Counted from the first letter of the stretch, positions 1 through 9,322 are shown. The stretch: 12,881 nt of DNA from Hemicentrotus pulcherrimus (GCA_003118195.1 BEXV01000818.1:112264-125144); one strand, 5' to 3'. A program made the numbers and translations. Notes: generated from the sequence alone by a model not told the origin.

Positions 1-58
1 AGAGACACAGATACAAATATCCTAACATTTCAGGGGAAATGAAATACATGTAGAGAGA

Positions 59-248
59 AAAGAAAAGGGGAAGAGAAGGGAGAGAGTGAGACGGAGCGAC
101 AGCACAGGCATTGGCATACTATAGGCAGGTACAGATAAAGAAAGAGAGAGAGAAAGAAAAGTAGAGAGATAAAGGGAGAGAGAGAGAACGAGAGAGATAG
201 AGTAAGAGTGAGGGACAGAGAGAGAGGGAGAGACAGAGAAAGAGAGAG
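59..248. repeat. GA-rich microsatellite tract
   Basis: The + strand is almost pure purine, with interrupted runs of GA, AGAG and AAAG. The long low-complexity reading frame on the minus strand here (Leu/Ser runs) is simply the translation of CT repeats and should not be read as a gene. Such homopurine tracts are common in invertebrate introns and intergenic DNA. Confidence 0.9.
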
Positions 249-863
249 TGTGTATAAATTATACCTTTTAAAATCTGTTAAGGGGTGCAGGCAAATTAAG
301 AGTTTACTAGCTACACATTTTCCTCTGGAATGTTTCATTTCATTTCATTTCATTTATTTCCACTTCTCATTAAAAAAAAAAAAATAACAATTTACATACA
401 ATATTTTCTTGATGAAAGCGATCTTGATAAATTATTTGTGTACCCTTCTCATGAAATATTAACCAAAATATCCTTAAAATCGTCAATAAAAAAAATGGCA
501 TTTTAAAAGTAGCCAACGGTTTTTCTTTTGCATTGAAGCTGCAGCCTGGTAAAACAAATATTTGCTCCAAATTTTGTCAGCTTTCTAAGGTATCATAGAA
601 TGAGAATATGGATCTCATATTTTCTTGCATGTAATCTCAATAGATTGTAGTACTCTCCTGTGATTTATCGTCTAAACCTAACAGCGTTTGTCTAGCTTGT
701 ACAGTCGTGAACAATGTACCAAACATCGCAAAGAAATCAACTTTAGGGCAATTTCAATACTCCAGTGTATAGCCTCTACGCATGTTTGGGTTACGTAATG
801 GCTCTGATTGTTTTGTAAATGACAGTATGTGGTGAAATTTTCGGCACGTCTTTGCGATGGCAT
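249..863. other. AT-rich stretch without a recognisable gene
   Basis: No convincing exon is visible. It contains four tandem TTTCA pentamers (333-352) followed by a run of 13 A (372-384), which could be a decayed retroposon tail, but no element body could be recognised beside it. A 61-codon minus-strand frame starting with ATG near 863 has no recognisable motif and is probably chance. Confidence 0.6.
333..355. repeat. (TTTCA)4 short tandem repeat
   Basis: Four perfect head-to-tail TTTCA pentamers occupy 333-352, followed by TTT and then TTATTTCC. This is a simple microsatellite. Confidence 0.85.
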
Positions 864-907
864 TAGGGACTTTTAGATTTACACGACGAGAACGTGGACC
901 GCCACGT

Positions 908-949
908 GTGACATCCTTTAAAGGTAATGTGACGTCCTTTTAAGGCACT
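908..949 (+). repeat. 21-bp imperfect tandem duplication inside the MITE
   Basis: GTGACATCCTTTAAAGGTA (908-926) is followed at a 21-bp offset by GTGACGTCCTTTTAAGGCA (929-947). The copies differ at a few positions, one of them a CA/CG difference. Confidence 0.7.
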
Positions 950-970
950 GTCGGCACTGTCGGCACTGTC
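944..970 (+). repeat. Three perfect 9-bp tandem repeats (GGCACTGTC)
   Basis: GGCACTGTC occurs at 944-952, 953-961 and 962-970 without interruption and is followed by the related GGGCACGGC. It lies in the loop of the MITE, so it is a likely source of length variation between copies of the family. Confidence 0.9.
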
Positions 971-1218
971 GGGCACGGCCCACCCTTAACACAATGTCAG
1001 ATGCGGCAGTCCATGCTCTTGTCGTGTAAATCTTAAAGTCCCTATTGGAAGAGGGTCAACTGCCTTGTATTGTTAGAGAGTGCTGTAGGGGACAAATCTT
1101 CACCACGTGAATTGTGCCACTGTGACATTACAAAGCCCATAAAAGCTTTTCAAGTTAAGAGGGCTCATGAAGATCCCTTAAAAGGGTATGCTGATCACAT
1201 TTTCACATTTCCCACTAT

Positions 1219-1345
1219 TCTCTCTCTCTCTCTCTCTCTCTATTTCTCTCTATTTCTCTCTCTTTCTTTCTCTAGCTCCCCTCTCCGTCTCTTTTTCTTT
1301 CCCTTTCTCCAATAATTTCTCCTCTCTCTCTCTCTCACTCTCTAC
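1219..1345. repeat. CT-rich microsatellite tract
   Basis: The + strand is nearly pure pyrimidine, with (TC)n, TTTCTC and CTTT units interrupted near 1274-1319. The Ser/Leu-rich frame across it is a repeat translation with a TTG start near 1070 and is not a gene. It is the mirror-strand counterpart of the GA tract at 59-248. Confidence 0.9.
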
Positions 1346-3019
1346 ATCTTGTTGTTTGTTCTAGTGCATTCGTGTATTGTCAACAACCCGTTCTCCTTGA
1401 TATCGTGGATTGAAGCTGTCCCTTTTTTGTATTCACCCGATCTCACATTTCATTTTCATGTATATTGACGATTTCTAAGAATAGATTGGAACGTGTTCAT
1501 GCATACTGATTTATGACAACGCATAACGCCCACCGTACAATTCACAGTTCATTTCACAGCTAAATTAATTTGTAAGACTTTTCCGTCAATTTGCCTGACA
1601 TAGCACTTAGTCAACTTACGACGTACAATTAATCAAATAGAAAATTTTAATTATATACCTGTATTCAATGGTACATACAGTTTGTTCTCATTTATTGCAG
1701 TGAGAAACTGTGATGTTAGAACCATATACTATTAACTAATGAACCAAGAAACTAGATACAGTTAAACAGTTAAACATGTCTATTAATGCCACCAGATAGA
1801 GATAGAAATAGTGGCCATTGTGTACAGGTGGTATAGACAGGTTCTACAATGCAGTTCTCTATCTAAAGGGAGACAAAATGCATGGCCACTGTAGAACGGT
1901 GGCCTTTTTATAGAGGTGACCACTAAGACAGGTTTGACTAAATAATGGTAACAGGCATCATTCAGTATTTAAGAGGTGGTGAGTGGGTTTGGACCAGCTA
2001 TTACAAATTATTAAAGAGTGCGAAAAATTTCAACGAAAAAAATTACAATTATGAGATACAACTCCAAGATATGCCTTTATCGAATAGATGTGGAAAATAT
2101 AGTTCATCTGTAGTCTTTTGCATCATAAGGTAATATACTTGATCAGGATCCATGATAATTTAGTTTTCTATCACGACAAGAACTAAATACTAGGAGGCCT
2201 CTGTTTAAGGTTTGCTTTAAAAAGATGTTGACATTCCATTGCTTTGTCAGAGAAAGTGGAATCAATTGGGAATGTTGATTAAGTAACCAACAAGATGTTT
2301 TGTATGCAATGAATTTGTGAACCGCATACACATTTAGCTTGACATTTTGGTTTAAAAAATCAGCTATATTATTTCGAAAAAAATGAGAGCATTAAGCACT
2401 GCCACTCCTGTCGGTAACATTTTCTTCTGTAAACTTCTTATTCCACAAGAAAATAGAAAGAGTGAGACAAAATAATCATTTTTCAATTTCAACAGAGCAC
2501 AACCTTCTCACCATACATGTACCTCCAGCATTCCATTGGCATTAAGTGTGTTTGTCAATTGGTTGGTATCGGGTGGTGTAATGTGGAACTAGTTTGAAGA
2601 GTGAGTGGGCATCAAGTGGAATATCTTTTGTTTCACATGACACGTTAAAGAAGAGTTTGCCTCCGAAAGCGAAAGGCGATGATTTGAGGGTCTGATAATA
2701 ATACAATGCTCCACAGAACGTTATCCTTCTTCTTCTGCTGCTAATTCATTTCTCCCTTGAAATCATCCTAAGACTTTGTATATATATAGTCTTAACGTGC
2801 TTTAGAGTTTGGTTTCATGAAACCTCTGTCCCTCTGAAGACATATGTGATTGGATTTATTACATTACAGTTACTTTCAAAATAATCAAGACCGTAGCTTT
2901 AAAATAAATTCCATCAGTCCCTTACTCCATTATCGATTCTGTTTTGTTATGTTCCGTGTTGTCGTTTCTACACTAATGCTGAAATACCACTTTCCTTGAT
3001 TTCTCGTCACCAAGCGTCT
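1346..3019. other. Unassigned AT-rich DNA with a degenerate repeat
   Basis: No exon with matching splice sites was found. At about 1790-1940 there are scattered related words: GTGGCCATTGTGTACAGGTGG near 1811, ATGGCCACTGTAGAACGGTGGCC near 1882, AGACAGGTT at about 1835 and 1927, and AGATAGAGA/TCTCTATCT facing each other. This suggests an old interspersed or short tandem repeat. A 62-codon + frame from ATG 1945 has no recognisable motif. I see nothing else to annotate. Confidence 0.5.
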
Positions 3020-3056
3020 GCTTTTTATAAAAAGCCCGACGGGCGTTGTAACGCGT
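3020..3056. promoter_or_regulatory. Cluster of four overlapping palindromes around a TATA-like core
   Basis: A perfect 16-bp palindrome GCTTTTTATAAAAAGC (3020-3035) overlaps GCCCG-A-CGGGC (3034-3044), which overlaps GCGTT-GT-AACGC (3043-3054), which overlaps ACGCGT (3051-3056). The first contains TATAAAAAG readable on both strands, close to a TATA box. A core promoter, a protein-binding dyad or a transposon relic are all possible. No downstream coding exon is recognisable on either strand, so the functional call is speculative while the palindromes themselves are certain. Confidence 0.3.
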
Positions 3057-3330
3057 CAAATTATACCTGGAACCAAGGCCCCTGCTCCGGATCTCAGAAG
3101 ACGACAGGAAGTATACCCTGAAGCTAAACGAGGAACTAAAACTTTAATTGTTTATCTTGTCTTTTGTTAGGGTATCAGCTCAGGTTTGGGAAAGTGATAC
3201 AACACGGTGTTTAGCTGCAACAACTCGAGGTGTAGCATAACTTTCCCCCGAGGTGAGACACCATAATTGGCGCCTGAGAGATTTCTTTTCAGTGAATGAG
3301 TTACATGTGCGCGAGGGTGAATATTTTATG

Positions 3331-3379
3331 CGCGTGTGTTGTGTGTGAGTGTGTCAGTGCGTGTGTGTGTGTGTGTGTA
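3331..3379. repeat. GT-rich microsatellite with alternating purine-pyrimidine runs
   Basis: Imperfect (GT)n and GCGTGT units end in about nine perfect GT repeats before TAG at 3378-3380. The alternation would favour left-handed (Z-form) DNA under supercoiling, which is known for GT/GC alternation but not shown for this locus. Confidence 0.85.
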
Positions 3380-4454
3380 GAAAAGCAAGAGATACTATGA
3401 TCGCATATATTTACAAGCCGAAGGCATTTCAAGGTAAATTCGAAATGCAGACAAAAAGAACACCTTTATACAATTTATGTTTCGGATCGAAGGTCGGAAA
3501 AGGGTTGTAAAATTGAACTGAATCTGATTCTTTTAGCATATGGGTGGCTGTCGGCGTATGTCCCTCGGAGAGGACCTTAAGCCGTCGGTCAACTGGTTGC
3601 TTACTAACAAGCATTTATTGCTTTATTAGATGTCCGGTAAAAATAAAAATCAATATGTAGGACTCTAATTGTGTTTTGCGAATACCGGTAAATCGCAAGA
3701 TGTGAGTTGTTTTGTCAAGGGCAAGTCTAAACTTTTGGTCCCACTTACCATTTATTCGAATTCGAGACCCGTTGATCCATATGGAGACGTGATAAGCAAG
3801 TTCACCAGGCCTTTAACCTTGAACAATTAAGTAGTGCTACTTAAGAAACGATTGCATAATCATCTCCAAAACCTTTATTCAACAACAATTTAAAATACCG
3901 TACAGGAGATAGTAACTATCTAGGCCTGTCATCTGATATTTGGTTCCATATTAAGTGTAAAAAAATCAAGGAGCAAATATGCAAGGGAAATTTAAAACTT
4001 CTTGTCTCGTCGGCTACATCTGGATTTCATGATATGAAATTGACAATTCCAAGGCCCCTGCTTCATAGAGTTTGTGAGTTTCTATGCAAATATATGCATC
4101 AAAATGAGGGAAAATGTTCGTAGACGCCAGAGGGCATAGACAGTCTACATCAGTGTACAAGGTACTGACCGAGAATTTCAAAGGAAAATACATAAAATGC
4201 TTCTGCACGATGGCGTGATTATGGGTCATTGGTGCGTTTTCTCAATCAAAGAGGAAAAGGAAAGAGAAATAGGGAGGGGAAAAGTGAATGTGAATTACAG
4301 ACCGCCCACCTCCCCACAAACACACACTCCAAAATTTGGCCTCGTTGATTTGTATTTAATCCATCTAGAAAGACCGATACCCTAGCTATGGCTAGACACA
4401 TGCTATGCCACTACATTGCAGTGTTTTCTAGTCGTGTTTTCCATCAAAACATTC
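3380..4454. other. Unassigned AT-rich DNA
   Basis: No supported gene. A GTAAGTGGG donor-like site on the minus strand near 3750 follows a frame open for about 20 codons but has no good acceptor. A possible 54-bp + stretch ending AAG|GTAAAT at about 3434 is preceded only by the GT tract. Both are too weak to call. Confidence 0.5.
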
Positions 4455-4457
4455 CTA

Positions 4458-4790
4458 AACCCTTAATAACAGATGCTTTAATTTCAGGTCATTCTTTACA
4501 TTTTTGTCATGGTAGGTTGTTTTCATAACATTCATGTTTGTAAACCATGATGTCGCGGTTATGTTACAATCTACAAATGAGTACATACCACTTACACTTG
4601 AACAAGTTTCTGGTATAATCTCTAGTTTTACATTCTCATCTATATTCCATGGCCGAAATTTTGCCACAGGGTAGATTTTGTCTTTAGCCATGAACCCAAC
4701 ACGTCGCCATTTATTTGCTAATTTCGCATTCAGGCGAGACCCAACGGATATGATAGGAATCTCCTCAATATTATTCGGCTTTTGGGGGTG
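4458..4790 (-). other. Unrecognised minus-strand open frame, possible exon or transposon ORF
   Basis: The frame stays open for 111 codons, from just after a TAA at 4793-4791 to a stop at 4457-4455, with an internal ATG at 4691. The middle reads like protein (for example NKWRRVGFMAKDKIYPVAKF, then RPWNIDENV), and a GTAAGT at 4595-4590 could be a splice donor after codon 65. I do not recognise a family. The upstream half overlaps a transposon-like end, so this may be a fragment of a transposon gene. An open frame of this length can also arise by chance in a window this size, so it is a weak candidate only. Confidence 0.2.
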
Positions 4791-5032
4791 TTACACCCTC
4801 TGTGGCATACGCAGTACTCGGGGCTCGGAGATATGCCCCCTTCGAATGGTGAACAAAGGGAATTGAAGAAAAGGGGAAGGTCCAATGAGGCGGCAAATAA
4901 AGAAACCGAAACGTTCTTCACCGAAACCATTTCCTCACGTGATGGCCTTATTCTTGGTATTTTAAACACTTTTCAAAAACCGGCGCCCTAGACACATGTA
5001 CCCCTCCCCTCTTCAATTGCATTACACCACTG
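4783..5032 (-). mobile_element. Transposon-like terminal fragment ending CAGTGGTGTA
   Basis: Read on the minus strand, a terminus-like sequence starts at 5032 with CAGTGGTGTAATGC, followed by a G-rich block and GGGCGCCGG. CAGTGG at the very end resembles hAT-type terminal inverted repeats, which typically start CAGnG. Near the other side lies a short palindrome GGGTGT-T-ACACCC (4787-4799). No matching left terminus and no 8-bp target duplication were found, so the inner boundary is arbitrary and the copy is partial or decayed. Confidence 0.35.
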
Positions 5033-6211
5033 TTGAACGCGATGTTCTCCCCTGCACACTGAAGGTTGATTTAACTGAGATGATAGTTTCTGTCCTCCAC
5101 GATATTTCAGCTTCGTTTCATCATTATCGATTTCATAACGTCACGTGCCATGAATGATTAGTAGCCTTATCCATTAAAACGCAATGATCATAATGGGACA
5201 TAATGTAGTTAGTAGTTCCACTTTCATTTGTATGGAAATAGGTAATTTTTCATCAGGGAGCGTGTTATCCTCCTCTTTCGTATTACATCAAGCTCTCCTT
5301 CTTTTTTTTTTTTGAGTAATCACAATAATAGTTTTCCAATTTTGTCTTCATGATTGTAGTGGTGATTCTATTAAGCCCTGCCAGTCGTTTCCTTGCATGT
5401 AAAATCATAATAAATTTAAAAAGCACCTTAAGCCCATAATACTCGCAATCTCCTCGATGGGAGATGTTATTCGCCTATCCATATTTCATACGACCTTCTC
5501 CCTTTTCTGTCTCCTAATTATTAGTTTTTACAAATTGGAAGTGCAAAAGCCTTTTTAGCTATTCTTATCACCCTCGTTGTAATTAGCAACCTACTTAGGC
5601 GAAGCATGAGATCAAAATGATATCAAGAAGGGTTCCAGAAATATATTAGATGGATAACAGGCGACAGACCAACACAATGATATAAGGGAAGAGTGTGGGG
5701 TCGTATCGTTGTTTTTCACATTTACTTTCCTCTCTCACATTCTTCTCTTGTTCTCCAATCGATTGAGTGGGGGATGTGCCCTTGTGCCCCGTGTGGCTTC
5801 ACCAGGGGTAACCAGTAGAAGATATCAAGTTATTTTGCTTATTGTTTACTTTAAGAGAAGTAATTAAAAAAACTGTGAGGGGATATTTGTTTTCATCATG
5901 GTTGCAAGTTTTGTTAATTCTTTTTTCATTGTCAAGTTTGTTTATTATTTCCTGGCCTCCAAATGGGAGGGGGGCAAACCCCGAATCCACCCCCACACTG
6001 ATTTGTTTTCCTTAAGCCCCCTTTTCTTCTTTAATCGTAAAATATGTTTTCTTTATTTTCGACAAGTGAAAAGTGATTTCATTCTTAAGTTTATATTAAA
6101 TTTCTTGTTTGCAACCCAACATTAACTATTGTTATTTAGGTATTTCCTTTTAAAATCAGATTATCTTTTATTTCAGTGATCGTTCTTTTCATTTAGGTCT
6201 TTTCGGTTTCA
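5033..6211. other. Unassigned AT-rich DNA
   Basis: No gene is supported. It contains a poly-T run near 5302-5313. At 5968-6000 there is a C/G-rich patch whose minus strand starts CAGTGTGGGGGTGGATTC, which could be another worn transposon end. The 65- to 75-codon frames at 5799-6125 on both strands have low-complexity or hydrophobic composition and no motif. Confidence 0.5.
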
Positions 6212-6422
6212 GATTTCGATTCATTATCTTTCTGAAAGCTTGAAAGCCTAACCATTTTAATTCATCACTCACAGCATGATTAGAAAACTATTATTAATGT
6301 TTAGTTCGCAACATTTTGGATTTCGATTCATCATCTTTTTGAAAGCTTGAAAGCCATTACAGTGTTACTTCTTCACTCACAACTTAAGTAAGCAATCGTA
6401 GATGTTCACTTTGCAACATAAA
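6212..6422 (+). repeat. Diverged tandem duplication, period about 105-107 bp
   Basis: Copy 1 (6212-6318) and copy 2 (6319-6422) both start GATTTCGATTCAT and share CTTTxTGAAAGCTTGAAAGCC, then CACTCACA, then TTCGCAACAT against TTTGCAACAT at the same relative place. The middle is less similar, with small gaps. Function is unknown; it could be a two-unit satellite relic. Confidence 0.75.
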
Positions 6423-6763
6423 TATGTAAAGTGATACGGTAAAATTATTATTTTTTTTGCATTTTAGGGAAAAGGTTATTTATTTTGTTGATCCCGTAAG
6501 GGACTAAGTTTTAAGCTTAACAACAATGAAAATGAGCAAGCCCAGCACACTACTTTGAAATCATGGATTATACGTAAACTATTCCGTTTTCTAGGAAAAC
6601 ACGATCTATCATATAAAACCGTAATGCTGATTATGTCTTTCTACCCTTCATGTTTTTTTCTTCAACTTAATTGTAAGACAATTATTCCCACACTCATGCA
6701 TTATTAAATTCCTTGTTGGTCTCCGTTTCCATTAAAACATTAATTGATTTTCAAAACGTAAAC
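6423..6763. other. Unassigned AT-rich DNA between two duplicated blocks
   Basis: No gene or named feature. A small dyad GTTTTC-TAG-GAAAAC sits at 6586-6600. Frequent stops in all frames argue against coding. Confidence 0.5.
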
Positions 6764-7150
6764 CCCTTTTCCCTTGTTGATGATTATGTGGATTTATGAT
6801 AGAAATGAAATGAAACCGTGATAACTGACTAATATATATGCAACTTCCATTTTATTGTTATACCCTATTCACACCGCCTAACTGATTTCACAACGACTCA
6901 AACCCGATCTATTTTGTACCATTACCTGTTTAGGGGTATGATGTCACTCTGATATTATGACCCTTATCCCTTCCCCTGTTAATGATTTATGTGGATTCAT
7001 GTGAGAAATCAAATGAAACCGTCATAATTGGCTGCTATATATATATATATGCAATTTTCATGTTATAGTAATACCCTAGGCACACCGCAAAACCGATTCC
7101 AAAACGACTCAAACCCGATCTATTATCGGCCATTACCTGTTTACGGGTAA
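6764..7150 (+). repeat. Diverged tandem duplication, period about 203-211 bp
   Basis: Copy 1 (about 6764-6940) and copy 2 (about 6961-7150) align along their length. Shared blocks include TTATGTGGATT, AAATGAAACCGT, CACACCGC, ACGACTCAAACCCGATCTAT and CATTACCTGTTTA. The period grows from 203 to 211 bp because copy 2 has a longer (TA)n run (7036-7050) where copy 1 has only TATATAT (about 6833-6839). No frame is open across either copy, so this is non-coding repeat DNA of unknown origin. Confidence 0.8.
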
Positions 7151-8447
7151 TGTCAAAAGTTTGTTCGGTCTGACTCTGGCGTTGGACCTCGTTGGTTTGA
7201 CCATGAACGTTGTAGGTCCAAGGTTTGACCAGGTCATTGTTGTTGAAACCTGTACGTCGCCGGCTGCCAGCATGTAGACAATAAGAGCTATGGATTTCCA
7301 GTGATAAATGGCCTTAATATGGCGAGAAGCACGCGAATTTCAACAATATCATCATCTTATTGGTGGGGTAGTACATAAGACATTTTGTCCTAGGATGACG
7401 TAATAATCTAAAGTAGGAATTTCCGATTGATATTGATAATTATGCATGATAATGTATTAAAAGTAAAGGTAAAAGGCGGTGTTTGTGAAATTATTGGTTG
7501 TACTGATGACACGGGCCAATACATTTCTGCCTGCCGACAAATTAATTAAGAACCACTGTTGCTATACTACCCATCGATGTTCTAGACACTATGGATGCTA
7601 GTGGCATGTGCAGAAAAGCGTAATAAGAATGTGTGTTTTCCATTTGGTTATAAGGGGTAGTTAAGTATTTCATTCTTTAGAATCATATAAATGCTGAACA
7701 AAATAAGGCATACTAATAATCATTAAAATGTTTAATACACGAGGACAATATTGTCTTGCTTTGATGTGATAGCCTGAGGAGAGAAACATTTAATTCTCAA
7801 TGCTGCCTCCTCTTTTTTTTTTAATAACAAAGGTATAGGAAAGTGATGTCTCCACCTACGTAAATGGAAAATAATTGAAGAGTCTGAGCATGATGATAAG
7901 GGAAGGCCTGGAGGTAGTGTGGGTGAATACAGGCGTTTGTCAGGACAGAGTCACAGTCTCATGTTGGAGAGAAAAGTTTACGACGGCGATAATTATTCTT
8001 CCTTTCAAAGAAATTGTTAATTTTATATTGATGAGTAGCTTAAGTGAGTAGTGACGTAGATACGGATGCGACCACTAAAATGGGAGAAGAAAGGAGAAGA
8101 AAACAACAACCCCTTCCATGCCCTTCTCTAAACGTAGACATTTTAATATTCAATAAGACCAGTATCCCCAACCCATGATCGACCCCCCCCCCCCTACCAG
8201 TGACCTGGCCCACGTTACCCCAGGTAGAAAAGGTCATCCACTTCCCACGGGAAAATAAGGGTATGGGACTGGGTCTAACCGACCAGACGACAGATATACA
8301 AAAAAAGAGAATCTCAGAGGACAAACATTGAGTCTTTGAGATGTAGGATCACGTTCTAAGTGAATCCACAAAGGAGAATGAAACACCGATCAGAATCCAA
8401 TAAGCTAAATTTATTATACGTCCAAATGACTGTGGTGAGATCCCTAG
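7151..8447. other. Unassigned AT-rich DNA
   Basis: No supported gene. Minor structure: TGGACCT (7183-7189) faces AGGTCCA (7214-7220), and GGTTTGACCA is repeated directly at 7194-7203 and 7222-7231. A run of 12 C lies at 8183-8194. The 94-codon minus frame at 8040-8324 crosses the C run (Gly-rich) and has no recognisable domain, so I do not call it. Confidence 0.5.
8183..8194. repeat. Homopolymer run of 12 C
   Basis: Twelve consecutive C follow GA at 8181-8182. On the minus strand this is poly-G, which creates an artefactual Gly run in the overlapping frame. Such runs are prone to length error in assemblies. Confidence 0.9.
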
Positions 8448-8519
8448 GTATACTTTCAATCTCGTACTTTTGTCTTGCTTGTCTGGGAGTCAGCGGGATT
8501 CCTTCACCTTAGATACGAG

Positions 8520-8645
8520 ATGCCTGATCTCGATTTAAAGGAAACAAAGGAAGCGTTGTCACTTTGGTCACCTCTCTACCAAGGCTACCTGCACGGATTT
8601 ATACTGTTTCGCAAAGGAGAGGGCGGGCTGACTTTGGTTGCCTGA
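8520..8645 (+). CDS. Possible short ORF of 41 codons, unknown product
   Basis: ATG at 8520 opens a 41-residue frame ending in TGA, and the same frame is open upstream to 8448 (65 codons in all). Composition is balanced rather than low-complexity, with LSLWSPLYQGYLHGFILF forming an aromatic and hydrophobic stretch at residues 13-30. I recognise no family. The ATG lies inside a 17-bp hairpin, CGAGAT-GCCTG-ATCTCG (8516-8532). An open frame of this size is expected by chance, so the evidence is only composition. It could equally be part of an exon or non-coding. Confidence 0.15.
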   Translation: MPDLDLKETKEALSLWSPLYQGYLHGFILFRKGEGGLTLVA

Positions 8646-8670
8646 ATATCAACACCCGAGTTTCAATTTA

Positions 8671-8694
8671 GCGAGCGAGCGAAATGAGCGAGCA
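8671..8694 (+). repeat. GCGA-rich short repeat followed by a T run
   Basis: GCGAGCGAGCGAAATGAGCGAGCA is followed almost at once by a run of T (8699-8706). GCGAGC-type strings next to T runs recur in transposon-derived repeats of several invertebrates, but no element boundary can be drawn here. Confidence 0.5.
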
Positions 8695-8706
8695 TAGATT
8701 TTTTTT

Positions 8707-9308
8707 GTAAAGTTGAATAATAATTTGTATTTTATGATGTTTAGGAATCGTTTATAACATTACATCTAAAATTGACTTGAAATTGTGCAGAAAAAATACA
8801 GTATAAGCACGTCGCATAACACTCACACGACACATGTGGCGTAATATGACCGATAGTATAGAAATATGTCTAGTTGTCTTTGGAACATTTGGCATTTCAT
8901 TAATTGTTACCTTATAAAGAAGTCATCTTATTGTCAAATATACTCCCTTTAATGCACAGGGAGGATATCACATTTCTATAATACATGATGGAGCACTGTC
9001 ATTTTCACGACATCCCCTCTTGCGCGACTTTTAGGGTTGAATGGTTATTAATAAATTAGATGATAATGAATGTTCAGCTTACTCAACGTCCCTTTTTGAC
9101 AGAAAATGCTAGCAATAAAAAAAAATAAAAAAAACTGTCATATCGGTTGAATCTCACTAAAATATATGCGGTTATTGTGATTGCATTTTAAATGCATTTA
9201 TACTTACTTTTAAGGGTTTTCACCCCTCATATTCTTTAACTTTTACAAACTTTTGACCCATGAATATTTTAAACGGAGTCATGGAGTACGTTCATATCAT
9301 TATTGTAA
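8707..9308. other. AT-rich flank of the LINE, no gene seen
   Basis: Stops are frequent in all frames. It contains A-rich words near 9118-9134. Nothing resembling an exon or an RNA gene was found. This is the 3' flank (element sense) of the LINE that starts at about 9309. Confidence 0.5.
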
Positions 9309-9322
9309 CTTCTTCTTCTTCC
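9309..9322 (-). repeat. (GAA)4 tail at the LINE 3' end
   Basis: On the minus strand GGAAGAAGAAGAAG closes the element's 3' UTR, after GTACCATATT. This marks the likely 3' boundary of the insertion. Confidence 0.65.

Larger units (their letters stand above)
864..1044. mobile_element. MITE-like element with about 51-bp terminal inverted repeats
   Basis: The two ends are inverted copies of each other: 864-914 against the reverse complement of 994-1044 gives 43 matches in 51 positions by eye. Both ends begin TAGGGACTTT and share AGATTTACACGAC. TA lies at both outer edges (864-865 and 1043-1044), so the element may start GGGAC and be flanked by a TA target duplication, as in Tc1/mariner-type elements. 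If TA belongs to the repeat, the superfamily is unknown. There is no room for a transposase, so the copy is non-autonomous. The interior holds a 21-bp direct repeat (908-928 and 929-949) and three copies of GGCACTGTC (944-970). Five of the eight arm mismatches are CG against CA or TG, the pattern expected from decay of methylated CpG. Confidence 0.75.

Noticed and set aside
30..338. 102-codon minus-strand frame rich in Ser, Leu and Phe
   Set aside because: It translates the GA/CT microsatellite; there is no domain and the composition follows the repeat.
678..863. 61-codon minus-strand ATG frame next to the MITE
   Set aside because: No motif and no splice signals; the length is within chance for this window.
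1070..1315. 81-codon + frame
   Set aside because: It starts at TTG, and the C-terminal half is pure CT-repeat translation.
8040..8324. 94-codon minus-strand frame
   Set aside because: It has no recognisable domain, contains a Gly run from the C homopolymer, and has no splice or promoter support.
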